From NCBI GenBank assembly GCA_003241385.1, contig QFPO01000020.1, positions 1-64,000 on the forward strand: a DNA stretch of 64,000 bases, in the 5' to 3' direction. The translations under genes and the position numbers were made by a program. Below the pieces are notes generated by a model, which saw only the letters and a list, made by a program, of their open reading frames with translations, was not told the DNA's origin and made no database searches. This stretch comes from Rhodanobacter denitrificans (GTDB lineage: Bacteria; Pseudomonadota; Gammaproteobacteria; Xanthomonadales; Rhodanobacteraceae). Shown here piece by piece: positions 46,983 through 56,503 of this stretch (position 1 is its first letter; each line of letters begins with the position of its first letter).

Positions 46983-48223
46983 GGCTGCGGCTCCGCGGCA
47001 TTCGCGCCGCCGCTGTCCAGCCGTTGCAGCGCACCGGACAGGCTGGCTTCCGAGTCGATCAGGAACTGACCGGAGACGACGACGCGCTCGCCACCCTCGA
47101 GCCCGTCGAGAATCTCGGTGTGACCGCCCTCGGTACGGCCCGTGCGCACGCGGACCGGGCGGAAGCGGCCGTCCGTCTCCTGCACGATCACGCGGCTGTC
47201 GCTGCCGGTGGCGATCAGCGCCTCGGCCGGCACCAGCGGCACCGGCGCGCCGGGATCGGCCTGCAGGCTGACGTCGGCGTACATGCCCGGTGCCAGCACG
47301 CCGTCGGGATTGCGCAGGACGATGCGCGCCTGCCGGGTGCGGCTGGCCGCGTCGATCAGCGGCAGCACCGCTTCGACTTCGCCGGCGAAGATCCGCCCGG
47401 GCACCGCGCCGACCACGGCCTGGACCGGCGTGCCATGGCGCAGCATGGCGGCGCCGGCCTGCGGGATGGCCGCTTCCAGCCACAGCGTGTCCGTGCCGTT
47501 GACGCGGAACAGCGGCGTGCCCGGCATCACCGCCTGGCCCTCGCGCACCAGTACCTCGGTGACGATGCCGTCGTGCGGTGCGGTCAAGGTCACGCTGCCG
47601 TCGCGTCCCGCGCCGCTGGGCACGCCGAGCGCGCGCAGGCGTTGCTGCGCGGCCGCCTGCAGATCCCGCGCGGCGGCCGAGCCTGCCTCGCGCAGCGCCT
47701 GTGCCTCGGCCAGTGCGCTGCTCCAGGCCGGCGAGCGCAACGTCGCCAGCGGCTGGCCACGTGCGACCCTCGTATAGGGCGCCTTGACCTGCACCTGGCT
47801 CACGACCCCTTCGGTGAAGGCGCTGACCAGCGCCTCCCGACGCAGGTCCCAGGCCAGCGTGCCGGGTGCGCGCACGGTCGTGGCCAACCGGCCGATCCGC
47901 ACGTCCTCGCTGCGGATGCCCATGCTCTGTCGCAGGCCGGGGTCGATGCTGACGCCGCCGCCGGCCACGTCGTCGGCGTATTTCGGCACCAGTTGCATGT
48001 CCATGAAAGGCGACTTGCCGGGCTTGTCGAAATGCTGGTCCGGCACCATCGGGTCGTACCAGTACAGCACCTGGCGCTCACCGGCCTCGGTCGCCGGCGC
48101 GGCGGACGTGTCGTCGTCAGCGCGGTTGCCGAGTCGCGCCCACCCGTAGCCAGCGGCGAGGCCGGCCACCCACAGCGCGGCCGCCGCGACGATCACCGCC
48201 AATCGATTCATCGGGTACGTCAT
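46979..48223 (-). CDS. cusB: Periplasmic adaptor CusB
   Basis: This is a 414-residue membrane-fusion protein with an N-terminal anchor (MNRLAVIVAAAALWVAGLAAGYGW). It is followed by the CusB-specific YWYDPMVPDQHFDKPGKSP-FMDMQLVPKY segment, which holds the metal-binding methionines. Barrel-sandwich and beta-barrel parts follow, including LYADVSL-like adaptor elements. It passes Cu(I) or Ag(I) to CusA and bridges to CusC. The ATG overlaps the cusC stop and its own stop overlaps the cusA start, so translation is coupled. Confidence 0.94.
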   Translation of the reverse strand: MTYPMNRLAVIVAAAALWVAGLAAGYGWARLGNRADDDTSAAPATEAGERQVLYWYDPMVPDQHFDKPGKSPFMDMQLVPKYADDVAGGGVSIDPGLRQSMGIRSEDVRIGRLATTVRAPGTLAWDLRREALVSAFTEGVVSQVQVKAPYTRVARGQPLATLRSPAWSSALAEAQALREAGSAAARDLQAAAQQRLRALGVPSGAGRDGSVTLTAPHDGIVTEVLVREGQAVMPGTPLFRVNGTDTLWLEAAIPQAGAAMLRHGTPVQAVVGAVPGRIFAGEVEAVLPLIDAASRTRQARIVLRNPDGVLAPGMYADVSLQADPGAPVPLVPAEALIATGSDSRVIVQETDGRFRPVRVRTGRTEGGHTEILDGLEGGERVVVSGQFLIDSEASLSGALQRLDSGGANAAEPQP

Positions 48224-49530
48224 GGCGAGCGTTCCTCTTCGGGCAGCAGATAGGCCAGCGCGGCCCACGCGCGGCCGAGTTCGCCCAGGTGGCGGGCGTG
48301 CATCACGTGCAGTTCGATTTCGTCGCGGCGTGCCTCCAGCCACGGTTGCAGATCGCCGCCGGCGGCGTAGGCAGCCAAGGCCGTCCGGGTGCGGTCACCG
48401 GCCAGCGGAAGCAGTTCGGTTTCCTTGCGCACCACCTGGCGCTTGAGTCCTTCCCATTCGGCCAGGGTCGTGCGCACGTGTTCGGTCTGCGCGCGAAGGG
48501 CGTCCTCGCGTTCGGCGGCCACCGCGTCCAGCTCGGCCCGCCGCGCGGCCACGCCGCGATCCTGCCGGTTGCGCGTGGACACCGGCAGGTCGATCGCGAA
48601 CTGGACCATCAGCATGTCGCTGCGCGGCATGCCGTCGGGTGCGCGCCTGCGCTGCCCCCAGGTGACACCGACGCTCCAGTCCGGCCGCTTCTCGGCGACG
48701 GCCGCATCGACTTCGGCTTCGGCGACCGCCTCGCGCGAGCGCCAGAGCAGCAGCGATCCCTGGCGATCGACCGAGGCCAGCAGCGTGGCCGGGGCCACCG
48801 GCAGCGTCATCAGGTCGGGCGGCTCATCGTCGATGCGGATCGTCGCCGGTTCTTCGCCGAGCTGGCGCGCCAGGCCGGCACGGGCGCCCTCGGCGCCGGC
48901 TTCGGCGGCATCGATCCGGTTCTCCAGATCCAGCGCTGCGGCCTGGGTCGCCAGCGTATCGGTCACGCTGCCCGTGCCGCCCGCCAGGCGCGCCCGGGCC
49001 GATCGTATGGCCACGTCGGCAGGCTCGCGCAACCTCTGCAAGGCCGCGACTTCCCGCTGTGCCGCCCACAGGGCGATCCAGGCCCGGGTCGTCGCCTGAC
49101 GCACGATCAGTCGCTCGGCCACCGACAGCGCCTGCGCCTCATCGACGCTGCGATCGGCCAGCACCTGGCGCGCCCGGCGCTTGGCGCGGGCCGGGAATTC
49201 CTGCATCACGCCGACCTGCTGCATGGTCATGTCGTCGCTGCGGAGGTCGAACGCGTCGGCGCCGGTGACCGGCCAGTTGGCGAGGCCGAGCGTGAGCGTG
49301 GGATCGGGCAGGGCCGCCGCGCGCGCGGACTCTTCGCGACGGGCCGACACCTGCGATCGGCGCGCCTGGAGCAGCGGCGCACGCTCGACCGCGATGCGCA
49401 GCGCCTCATCGAAGGACAGATCGGCCGCGGCTGACTCGCCGGGAACGAGGATCAGGCCGAGGACAAGCCATCCCGTGGCGGACCGGCGGCGGGTGCTGCG
49501 CGGTCGGCGCAGCGAAGGGAAAAAGGACAT
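48220..49530 (-). CDS. cusC: Outer-membrane factor CusC (TolC family)
   Basis: This is a 436-residue outer-membrane channel component with a signal peptide ending about ESAAA. TolC-type coiled-coil repeats follow (AVERAPLLQARRSQVSARREE, and the second-half equivalent AVAEAEVDAAVAEKRPDW). GGAGGT lies directly before the ATG at 49530, which therefore is preferred over the GTG 15 bases upstream. No lipobox Cys as in E. coli CusC is seen, so it is nearer to CzcC-type partners. First of the cusCBA genes. Confidence 0.9.
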   Translation of the reverse strand: MSFFPSLRRPRSTRRRSATGWLVLGLILVPGESAAADLSFDEALRIAVERAPLLQARRSQVSARREESARAAALPDPTLTLGLANWPVTGADAFDLRSDDMTMQQVGVMQEFPARAKRRARQVLADRSVDEAQALSVAERLIVRQATTRAWIALWAAQREVAALQRLREPADVAIRSARARLAGGTGSVTDTLATQAAALDLENRIDAAEAGAEGARAGLARQLGEEPATIRIDDEPPDLMTLPVAPATLLASVDRQGSLLLWRSREAVAEAEVDAAVAEKRPDWSVGVTWGQRRRAPDGMPRSDMLMVQFAIDLPVSTRNRQDRGVAARRAELDAVAAEREDALRAQTEHVRTTLAEWEGLKRQVVRKETELLPLAGDRTRTALAAYAAGGDLQPWLEARRDEIELHVMHARHLGELGRAWAALAYLLPEEERSP

Positions 49531-49601
49531 GGGACCTCCGAACACGCAACGACGAACGCGCCGCCGGCATCGGCAGCGCGGGGACGGGTCGCGGTCGGGG
49601 T

Positions 49602-49994
49602 CTAGATCTGCAGGCTACAGAAGCGCTGCGCCGGCGCTGGATCGGATCGGCAGAGGGGAACGTCGTCGTAATGCCGGGCCTGGACCGGCGGCAGCAGCGC
49701 CTCGGCCAGCGTGAAATGCAGCGGCGGCAGCGCCAGCGGCGGCACCTGCGGCGCCTTGAGGTCCGGGCTGGCGACGTGGTCGCGCTGGCAATGCTGATCG
49801 CACAGGGCCGGTGCCTGCGGATCGGGCATGTCCATGCCTTCGCAGCCGGCCATGACCCGCTGCGGCTCGGACGGTATCGCGCTGATCGGGCACACGTAGG
49901 CCGCCAGTGCGGCCTGCTGGAACAACAGCGCCAGCACGGCGAGCCAGGCGACGCGCAGGCGGAGCGAACGCGTTCGCCATGCGTGCAGCTTCAT
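49602..49994 (-). CDS. Small exported Cys/His-containing protein upstream of cusCBA
   Basis: This is a 130-residue protein with a signal peptide (RVAWLAVLALLFQQAALA). It has six cysteines in the mature part, including CEGMDMPDPQ and CDQHCQRDH, both able to bind copper. It belongs to no family I can name with certainty. Comparable small proteins precede heavy-metal efflux operons in related bacteria. It ends 71 bases before cusC on the same strand, so it is probably in the same transcript. A periplasmic metal-binding or sensing role is inferred. Confidence 0.65.
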   Translation of the reverse strand: MKLHAWRTRSLRLRVAWLAVLALLFQQAALAAYVCPISAIPSEPQRVMAGCEGMDMPDPQAPALCDQHCQRDHVASPDLKAPQVPPLALPPLHFTLAEALLPPVQARHYDDVPLCRSDPAPAQRFCSLQI

Positions 49995-50515
49995 CGGCGG
50001 CCCCCGCAAGGCGACACGACGGCAACCCGGACGGGCGGGCATCGGTCATGCGTGGAAGGGGCCGGGAGCGCGTGCATCGGTGCGATGAGCATAACGCCGC
50101 CGGGCGCGTACCTGGAAGCGAGGCCTGGACGTCCACGGACGGCGGCGAGGGCGCTGCCGATCGGGCAGGGCATGCGCTTCGACAGGGTTCCACATCGGGC
50201 GGTCGGGAGGCTCACCGCTTCACGATGTCGGACGCGCGCCCAGTCGGAATCCGTCGCCCGCGCTGGCCGGCCGGTCCTGCCTGACCGGGCGGCAGGCCTC
50301 GGCGATCGGGTCGGCTACGGCATCGGCCCGGTGAGTCGGCCCCGCGCAACAGCCGTGCGTTCGGACGGTCCGGTTCACTGCCACGTAAGGCAGGCACTGC
50401 TACCAATGGACGCCGCCGACCCGTCGGCCGGCTCGGCCCGATCCACGCCGAGCCGATGCGCCCTCGAGGTTCGGGCGCCGCACTTGCATTCAAAGCCACC
50501 TGACCGGGAGCAGCG
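49995..50515. other. Intergenic region between cus and pao operons
   Basis: These 521 bases lie between two divergent operons and should hold both promoters. A GC hairpin (CCTGCC-N9-GGCAGG, 50276-50296) is present without a T-tract. No CueR-, CusR- or CopR-type palindrome was found by eye. Open frames here are GC-rich shadows, and no gene is supported. Confidence 0.45.
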
Positions 50516-51163
50516 ATGCCAGACGAGCCTGCCGTCAAGTTCACGCGCCGCGAGATGCTGATCGCCGGCGCCGCCACCGTCACGGCGGGCGGGCTGCCGC
50601 GCGCAGTTGCCGCGGCCGATGCCTTGTCGGCGCCGACGACCGCGGCGCCGGTCACCGTCGAGGTGGCCTTTCGCGTCAACGGCCGCGATCACACGCTGAC
50701 GCTCGACACGCGCACCACGCTGCTCGATGCGCTGCGCGAGCAGCTGCATCTGACCGGCACCAAGAAGGGCTGCGATCACGGCCAGTGCGGCGCCTGCACG
50801 GTGATCGCCGACGGCCGCCGCATCAATGCCTGCCTGAGCCTGGCGGTCATGCATCAGGGCGGCTCGATCACGACGATCGAAGGCCTCGGCACGCCGGATG
50901 CGCTGCATCGGATGCAGCGCGCGTTCGTCGAGCGCGACGGCTACCAGTGCGGCTACTGCACGCCCGGCCAGATCTGCTCGGCCGTCGCGGTGCTCGACGA
51001 GATCGAGGCCGGCATCCCCAGCCACGTCAGTGCCGACCTGACCGCCGCGCCGCAGCCGACGCCGGACGAACTGCGCGAGCGCATGAGCGGCAACCTGTGC
51101 CGCTGCGGTGCCTACTCCAACATTCTAGAGGCGATCACCGACGTCGCGAAGGAGCGCAGATGA
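50516..51163 (+). CDS. paoA: Aldehyde oxidoreductase 2Fe-2S subunit PaoA
   Basis: This is the 215-residue iron-sulfur subunit of the periplasmic aldehyde oxidoreductase. A twin-arginine leader (TRREMLIAGAA, residues 10-20) exports the folded complex. The plant-ferredoxin cluster is C86, C91, C94 and C106; the second cluster is C145, C148, C195 and C197 (CGYCTPGQ, CRC). It corresponds to YagT of E. coli. Its stop overlaps the paoB start (ATGA). Confidence 0.92.
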   Translation: MPDEPAVKFTRREMLIAGAATVTAGGLPRAVAAADALSAPTTAAPVTVEVAFRVNGRDHTLTLDTRTTLLDALREQLHLTGTKKGCDHGQCGACTVIADGRRINACLSLAVMHQGGSITTIEGLGTPDALHRMQRAFVERDGYQCGYCTPGQICSAVAVLDEIEAGIPSHVSADLTAAPQPTPDELRERMSGNLCRCGAYSNILEAITDVAKERR

Positions 51164-52116
51164 GGGCCTTCACGTACGAGCGCGCGACCTCGCCGGCGCA
51201 GGCCGCCGAGAAGGCCGCGCGCACGCCGGGCGCACGCTTCATCGCAGGCGGCACGAACCTGCTCGACCTCATGAAGCTCGAGATCGAGACGCCGACGCAT
51301 CTGATCGACGTCAACGGTCTCCAGCTGGACCGGATCGAGGACGCGGACGGCGGTGGTCTTCGCATCGGCGCGCTGGTGCGCAACACCGACCTGGCCGCGC
51401 ATCCGCGCGTGCGCCGCGACTATGCGGTGCTGGCGCGCGCGCTGCTGTCGGGCGCCTCCGGCCAATTGCGCAACCGCGCGACCACGGCCGGCAATCTGCT
51501 GCAGCGCACGCGCTGTCCGTACTTCTACGACACCGCCCAGCCGTGCAACAAGCGACTGCCCGGCAGCGGCTGCGCGGCGCTGCAAGGTGTCAGCCGTCAG
51601 CATGCGGTGGTCGGTGTCGGGGAAGCCTGCATCGCCACGCATCCGAGCGACATGGCGGTCGCGATGCGCCTGCTCGACGCCAGCGTCGAGACGGTCCGGC
51701 CGGACGGCACGACACGCCGCATCGCGATCGCCGAGTTCCATCGGCTGCCGGGCGACCGGCCGCAGATGGAGACCGTGCTGGCGCCGGGCGAGCTGGTGAC
51801 GGCGGTCGTGCTGCCCGCGCCGCTCGGCGGACGGCACGTCTACCGCAAGGTGCGCGACCGGGCCTCCTACGCGTTCGCGCTGGTCTCGGTGGCAGCGGTC
51901 GTCCAGCGCGACGGCAGCGGCCGCGTCGCGCTCGGCGGCGTCGCGCCCAGGCCCTGGCGCGTCGAGGCGGCCGATGCGGAACTGCCGCGCGGTGCCGGCG
52001 CGGTGTCCGAACGTCTGCTCGCCGGCGCCCGGCCGACCGCCGACAACGCGTTCAAGCTGACCCTCGTCGAGCGCACGCTGGCGGCGGTCCTCGCCGAAGC
52101 CGGAGCAGGCGCATGA
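51160..52116 (+). CDS. paoB: Aldehyde oxidoreductase FAD subunit PaoB
   Basis: This is a 318-residue FAD-binding subunit of the xanthine-dehydrogenase family, equivalent to YagS. FIAGGTNLLDLMK (residues 27-39) and ATTAGNLLQRTRCPYF are the FAD-site segments. C119, C129, C138 and C157 sit where PaoB carries an additional 4Fe-4S cluster, which separates it from ordinary xanthine dehydrogenases. Start and stop overlap the neighbouring subunits by 4 bases each. Confidence 0.92.
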   Translation: MRAFTYERATSPAQAAEKAARTPGARFIAGGTNLLDLMKLEIETPTHLIDVNGLQLDRIEDADGGGLRIGALVRNTDLAAHPRVRRDYAVLARALLSGASGQLRNRATTAGNLLQRTRCPYFYDTAQPCNKRLPGSGCAALQGVSRQHAVVGVGEACIATHPSDMAVAMRLLDASVETVRPDGTTRRIAIAEFHRLPGDRPQMETVLAPGELVTAVVLPAPLGGRHVYRKVRDRASYAFALVSVAAVVQRDGSGRVALGGVAPRPWRVEAADAELPRGAGAVSERLLAGARPTADNAFKLTLVERTLAAVLAEAGAGA

Positions 52117-54311
52117 AGTTCGAGACTCCCGCCACGACCAACCCGATCGATCGGCTCAGGATCGTCGGCAAGCCGACCGACCGCATCGACGGGCCGCTCA
52201 AGACGAGCGGCCGCGCGCCGTATGCCTACGAACGCCACGACGTGGCGCCCGATGCGGCCTACGGCTACGTGGTCGGCGCGACGATCGCCAAGGGACGCAT
52301 CCGCTCCCTCGACACGGGCGCGGCGCGCGCCGCACCCGGCGTGCTGGCGGTCGTGACGGCCGACAACGCCGGCCGGCTCGGCAAGGGCAAGTACAACACG
52401 GCGCGCCTGCTCGGCGGTCCGCAGATCGAGCACTACCACCAGGCGATCGCCGTGGTCGTCGCCGAGACCTTCGAGCAGGCCCGGGCCGCCGCGGCGCTCG
52501 TGCGCGTGGACTACATGCGCGCGAGCGGCCGTTACGACCTGGCGCGCGCCAAGGACGCGGCGGTCGAACCGAAGAGCGATCCCGACACCAGTGCCGGCGA
52601 TTTCGACGCGGCCTACGCGGCGGCACCGGTGCGGCTCGACGCCACCTACACGACGCCCGACCAGTCGCACGCGATGATGGAGCCGCACGCCTCGATCGCG
52701 GCCTGGAACGGCGACCGGCTGACCGTGTGGACGTCGAACCAGATGATCCACTGGAGCAAGCAGGACATGGCGATGACGCTCGGCATCGCCGAGGACAAGG
52801 TGCGCCTGGATTCGCCGTACATCGGCGGCGGCTTCGGCGGCAAGCTCTTCCTGCGCGCCGATGCGCTGCTCGCGGCGCTCGGTGCGCGCGCGGTGCGGCG
52901 GCCGGTCAAGGTCGCGCTGCAGCGTCCGTTGATCTTCAACAACACCACGCACCGGCCGGCCACGATCCAGCGCCTGCGCATCGGCTGCCGCCAGGACGGC
53001 ACGATCGAGGCGATCGCGCACGAGAGCTGGTCCGGCGATCTGCCCGGCGGCAGCCCCGAGGTCGCGACCCAGCAGTCGCGCTGGCTCTACGCCGGCGCCC
53101 ATCGCAAGGCGGCGCTGCGGCTGGCGACGCTCGACCTGCCCGAAGGCAATGCGATGCGGGCGCCGGGCGAGGCGCCCGGCATGCTGGCGCTCGAGGTCGC
53201 GATGGACGAGATGGCCGAGAAGCTCGGCATCGATCCGGTCGAGTTCCGCGTGCGCAACGACACCCAGGTCGACCCGGAGAAGCCCGAGCGGCGGTTCTCG
53301 CAGCGCCACCTCGTGGAATGTCTGCGCACCGGTGCCGAGCGCTTCGACTGGAAGCGCCGCGCGATCAGGCCTGCCCAGGTCCGCGAAGGGCGCTGGTGGA
53401 TCGGGCGCGGCATGGCCGCCGCCTATCGCAACAACCTCGTCATGGACTCCGGCGCCCGCGTCAGGCTCGATCGTCGCGGCATCGTCACGGTCGAGACCGA
53501 CATGACCGACATCGGCACCGGCAGCTACACGATCATCGCGCAGACCGCCGCGGAGATGATGGGCCTGCCGCTCGAGCACGTCGTCGTGCGCCTGGGCGAT
53601 TCGAACTTTCCGGTCTCGGCCGGATCGGGCGGTCAATGGGGCGCGAACAGCTCGACGGCCGGTGTCTACGCCGCGTGCATGAAGCTGCGTGTAGCGGTCG
53701 CACGGCGGCTCGATCTCGATCCGGCCGCCGCGACGTTCGAGGACGGGACCGTGCGCGTCGGCGACCGCCGTATCGAACTGGCCGAAGCCGCGCGGGACGC
53801 CGAGCTCGTCGCCGAGGACGGCATCGAGTTCGGCGACCTCGCCGAGCGCTACCGGCAGGCCACGTTCGGTGCGCACTTCGTCGAAGTGGGCGTCGACGCC
53901 TGGACCGCGGAGATCCGCGTGCGGCGCATGCTCGCAGTCTGCGCGGCCGGGCGCATCCTCAATCCGAAGTCGGCGCGCAGCCAGGTCATCGGCGCGATGA
54001 CGATGGGCGTCGGCGCCGCGCTGATGGAGGAGCTCGCGATCGACCGGCGTTTCGGCTTCTTCGTCAATCACGATCTGGCCGGCTACGAGGTGCCGGTACA
54101 CGCCGACATCCCGCATCAGGACGTCGTGTTTCTCGACGAGACCGATCCGATCTCCTCGCCGATGAAGGCCAAGGGCGTGGGCGAGCTCGGCATCTGCGGC
54201 GTCGGCGCGGCGGTCGCCAATGCGATCTACAACGCCGTCGGCGTGCGCGTGCGCGACTATCCGATCACGCTGGACAAGCTGATCGAGCGGATGCCCGCCG
54301 TCGGCGCGTAG
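52113..54311 (+). CDS. paoC: Aldehyde oxidoreductase molybdenum subunit PaoC
   Basis: This is the 732-residue molybdenum-cofactor subunit, equivalent to YagR. The catalytic base is E691 in KAKGVGELG, and cofactor contacts are expected in YIGGGFGGK and GSGGQWGANSSTAG. The complex oxidises aldehydes, often aromatic, in the periplasm and passes electrons through FAD and Fe-S clusters. No paoD/xdhC maturation gene is adjacent in the window, so it must be elsewhere. Confidence 0.93.
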   Translation: MKFETPATTNPIDRLRIVGKPTDRIDGPLKTSGRAPYAYERHDVAPDAAYGYVVGATIAKGRIRSLDTGAARAAPGVLAVVTADNAGRLGKGKYNTARLLGGPQIEHYHQAIAVVVAETFEQARAAAALVRVDYMRASGRYDLARAKDAAVEPKSDPDTSAGDFDAAYAAAPVRLDATYTTPDQSHAMMEPHASIAAWNGDRLTVWTSNQMIHWSKQDMAMTLGIAEDKVRLDSPYIGGGFGGKLFLRADALLAALGARAVRRPVKVALQRPLIFNNTTHRPATIQRLRIGCRQDGTIEAIAHESWSGDLPGGSPEVATQQSRWLYAGAHRKAALRLATLDLPEGNAMRAPGEAPGMLALEVAMDEMAEKLGIDPVEFRVRNDTQVDPEKPERRFSQRHLVECLRTGAERFDWKRRAIRPAQVREGRWWIGRGMAAAYRNNLVMDSGARVRLDRRGIVTVETDMTDIGTGSYTIIAQTAAEMMGLPLEHVVVRLGDSNFPVSAGSGGQWGANSSTAGVYAACMKLRVAVARRLDLDPAAATFEDGTVRVGDRRIELAEAARDAELVAEDGIEFGDLAERYRQATFGAHFVEVGVDAWTAEIRVRRMLAVCAAGRILNPKSARSQVIGAMTMGVGAALMEELAIDRRFGFFVNHDLAGYEVPVHADIPHQDVVFLDETDPISSPMKAKGVGELGICGVGAAVANAIYNAVGVRVRDYPITLDKLIERMPAVGA

Positions 54312-54444
54312 CGCTCAGGTCCGAAGCGAGTTCACATCGGCGGGGCGGGCGCCGATGCTAAGTTCGCGACCGAACGAACAGCCCGACGGCGGCGCCTCGA
54401 GGTCGGACCGTCCGTCCGAGGCGAACCGGGCGCAGAGAGGACCA

Positions 54445-54954
54445 ATGATCGAACTTCCGATACGAGACCCGTGCGACCTGTGCGTCGCGGCCCGCGACGA
54501 GCGCTGGAAGCTCATCGACGAAAGCGAGCACACGCTGACGGTGATCAATCCGTGGCAATTCGAGATCGGCCAGTGCTGCGTCATCACGCGACGCCACGTC
54601 GCGACGCTGCTCGACCTGTCCGACCCGGAATGCGCCGCGATCCTGATGTCGGCCAGGCGCGTCGCCGAGGCACTGCTCAGGACCTATCGTCCGCTCGGCA
54701 TCCTGACGTTCCAGAACAACGGGGTCTACAGCGGGCAGGAGACGCCGCATTTTCATTTCCACGTCGTGCCGCGGCAGCCGGGCAGCGACTGGGGCATCGG
54801 CCCGCCGCAGCTGGCGACCTTCGACGGTGCCGGGCGTGAACGCGGCATCTCGCACGACCCGGCCGGTGATGCGCAGCGCCGGGTGCGCGTGCAGATGTCC
54901 GATGCCCGGCTCGCCGAGACCGCCGGCCTGATCCGTTCGAATCTGCCGCGGTAG
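54445..54954 (+). CDS. HIT family hydrolase
   Basis: This is a 169-residue histidine-triad protein with H102-F-H-F-H-V (HFHFHVVPR, residues 102-110) and the FQNNGVYSGQ segment before it. CDLC at residues 10-13 could bind zinc. HIT enzymes hydrolyse dinucleoside polyphosphates or AMP-derivatives. AGAGGA supports the ATG at 54445. It follows paoC by 133 bases and may be independent. Confidence 0.87.
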   Translation: MIELPIRDPCDLCVAARDERWKLIDESEHTLTVINPWQFEIGQCCVITRRHVATLLDLSDPECAAILMSARRVAEALLRTYRPLGILTFQNNGVYSGQETPHFHFHVVPRQPGSDWGIGPPQLATFDGAGRERGISHDPAGDAQRRVRVQMSDARLAETAGLIRSNLPR

Positions 54955-55185
54955 GCCACCGTTGCATGGGCGCCGATCTCGACAGCCGCCGCACCGGCTT
55001 GGCGTCGATGCGCGAGCGGTCGCCTGCACGATCACCTGCGCAAGCGCGGCCGTCCGCCTCCGGGCGGCGCGGTGAGGTCAGCCACGCAACGTCCTCAGCT
55101 GTGCTTCCGATCCGGTGCATCAGGTCCGGCCGTCGCACCGGCGCGTCAGCGCGCCGGCGCGCGACCCGGAGCCGGCCTTTCGCCC

Positions 55186-55545
55186 TCAGCGGGCGCTCGA
55201 CGCCGACCTCGCGCCGGACCGGCGGCGCGGCGGCGTCGCCGGCTGCTCGGGCGCGGTTTCGCGCTCCTGCATGCGACGCCAGACCCAGCCGATCGCGATG
55301 CCGACCGCGGCGATCAGCAGCGCCGACTCGACCGGCCGCGTCTCGATCGCGCGCCGCGTCGACTTGGAGGCGCGACTGAGGCTTTCGAGCGCCTCTTCGC
55401 GAAACGCGTTCGCCGAGTCGAGCACCTCGCCGCCCTTGCGGCTTGCGCTGTTCTGGAACTCGGCCAGCGCCGCAGAACAGGAGTCGCGCGACTGCGCCAG
55501 ATGGTCGAGGACGTTCTGCAGGGTCTTGTGAGCGGATGCCGTCAT
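55186..55545 (-). CDS. DUF883/ElaB-like membrane-anchored protein
   Basis: This is a 119-residue protein with an amphipathic helical N-terminal part (TLQNVLDHLAQSRDSCSAAL...) and one C-terminal membrane helix, ETRPVESALLIAAVGIAIGWVWRR. This organisation is that of ElaB/YqjD (DUF883) proteins, which tether ribosomes or other factors to the membrane in stationary phase. A basic tail follows the helix. The start at 55545 is preceded by GGGAGA. Confidence 0.68.
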   Translation of the reverse strand: MTASAHKTLQNVLDHLAQSRDSCSAALAEFQNSASRKGGEVLDSANAFREEALESLSRASKSTRRAIETRPVESALLIAAVGIAIGWVWRRMQERETAPEQPATPPRRRSGARSASSAR

Positions 55546-55605
55546 GTCGTGTCTCCCGATGGATCGCTGCGGCGCTGGATACGGAGAAGGGTGGGTGCCC
55601 GGCAT

Positions 55606-56048
55606 CCGGACAGTGCGGAGCTTCGCCGAAGCTTCCGCGCGCCCGTGCCGAGGGATGCAAGCATTGCCAGCGGGCCGTGAACAGCCCGTTTACCGGCAGG
55701 GGCGCCACGAAATTAGACGTGGAGCCGATTCGGCGGACTCGACCCGCCGCCGCCGAAGACGCAGCAGATCGACGACAGGCAGTCGACGTCGGTAGCGATG
55801 GCGGCGGCTGGGTGAGACGGCCGAACGCGTTCAGCGATCGTGCAGCGGCGCGATACGCGACACGGTTGTGCGCTGTCGCTCGCGTAGTCGTGCCTCGACC
55901 GCGGACGACGGCACGCCAGCCGTCATGTTCTGCAGCCGGACATCATCGCGAAGCGGCTCGCCCGGGCCCATCCGACCGGGTGGGTGGTCGTACGCCTCGA
56001 CTGCGCAGCCTCGCGTGTCCGACGCGTCTCATGCGCTCGTCCGCGTCG
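55606..56048. other. Intergenic region, no gene seen
   Basis: These 443 bases lie between the DUF883-like and the phasin-like genes, both on the minus strand. No supported gene, terminator or box was found. Translations of open frames are Arg/Ala-rich without domains. Confidence 0.45.
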
Positions 56049-56390
56049 TCACGGAAGCAGGGCCAGGTTTCCGCTGGCCGCCTTCTCCATCACGCCGATC
56101 ACCCTCTGCGCTTCGGCCAGGCAATCGGCCGCCATGTCCGAGCCGATCTGCAGCTGCAACTGCAGGACTTCCAGCGGGGTCGTGCAGGTCGCGAGCTGGC
56201 CGAGCGCATCGGCAGTCTTGACCAGCCGGCTTCCGATGAAGCGGAGCAGTTCGGACTGCTCTTCGGCGATGCCTGCCAGCAGCGCGCCGCCCATCCTGAA
56301 GAACGGATCGATGGACGGCTGTGCATGGCCGTTCTGGTCCGCGCCCGGAATGGCAGCGGCCGAATCGTTGGGACTGGCGTTCTTGCGCAC
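56049..56390 (-). CDS. Phasin-like small helical protein
   Basis: This is a 113-residue all-helical protein containing EEQSELLRFIGSRLVKTADALGQLATCTTPLEVLQLQ. Its pattern matches phasins and the related granule-associated domain, which coat polyhydroxyalkanoate granules or act as stress-related chaperones. The start is a GTG with AGGAGAG upstream. It is divergent from the GNAT gene, with two FNR/ANR-like boxes between, so it may share oxygen control. Confidence 0.65.
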   Translation of the reverse strand: MRKNASPNDSAAAIPGADQNGHAQPSIDPFFRMGGALLAGIAEEQSELLRFIGSRLVKTADALGQLATCTTPLEVLQLQLQIGSDMAADCLAEAQRVIGVMEKAASGNLALLP

Positions 56391-56461
56391 GACACTCTCC
56401 TGGTGGCGGAAGGCGATTGGATGGTCTCGTGTTAAAGCTAGCTCATGGACCGGACGACGAT

Positions 56462-56475
56462 TTGATCCTGATCAA
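56462..56475. promoter_or_regulatory. FNR/ANR box, consensus
   Basis: TTGATCCTGATCAA matches TTGAT-N4-ATCAA without mismatch. It lies 113 bases before the GNAT start and 72 bases from the phasin-like start, between divergent genes. It predicts activation or repression under low oxygen by an FNR, ANR or DNR protein. Confidence 0.7.
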
Positions 56476-56503
56476 CGCAGCCGGCCATTTTCCGTTGTGT
56501 GAT

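Noticed and set aside
44232..47069. 945-codon frame antisense to cusA
   Set aside because: cusA is certain from conserved methionines; the opposite frame has no domain.
50276..50296. Terminator between cus and pao operons
   Set aside because: The hairpin has no T-tract on either strand and lies between divergent genes, where no terminator is expected.
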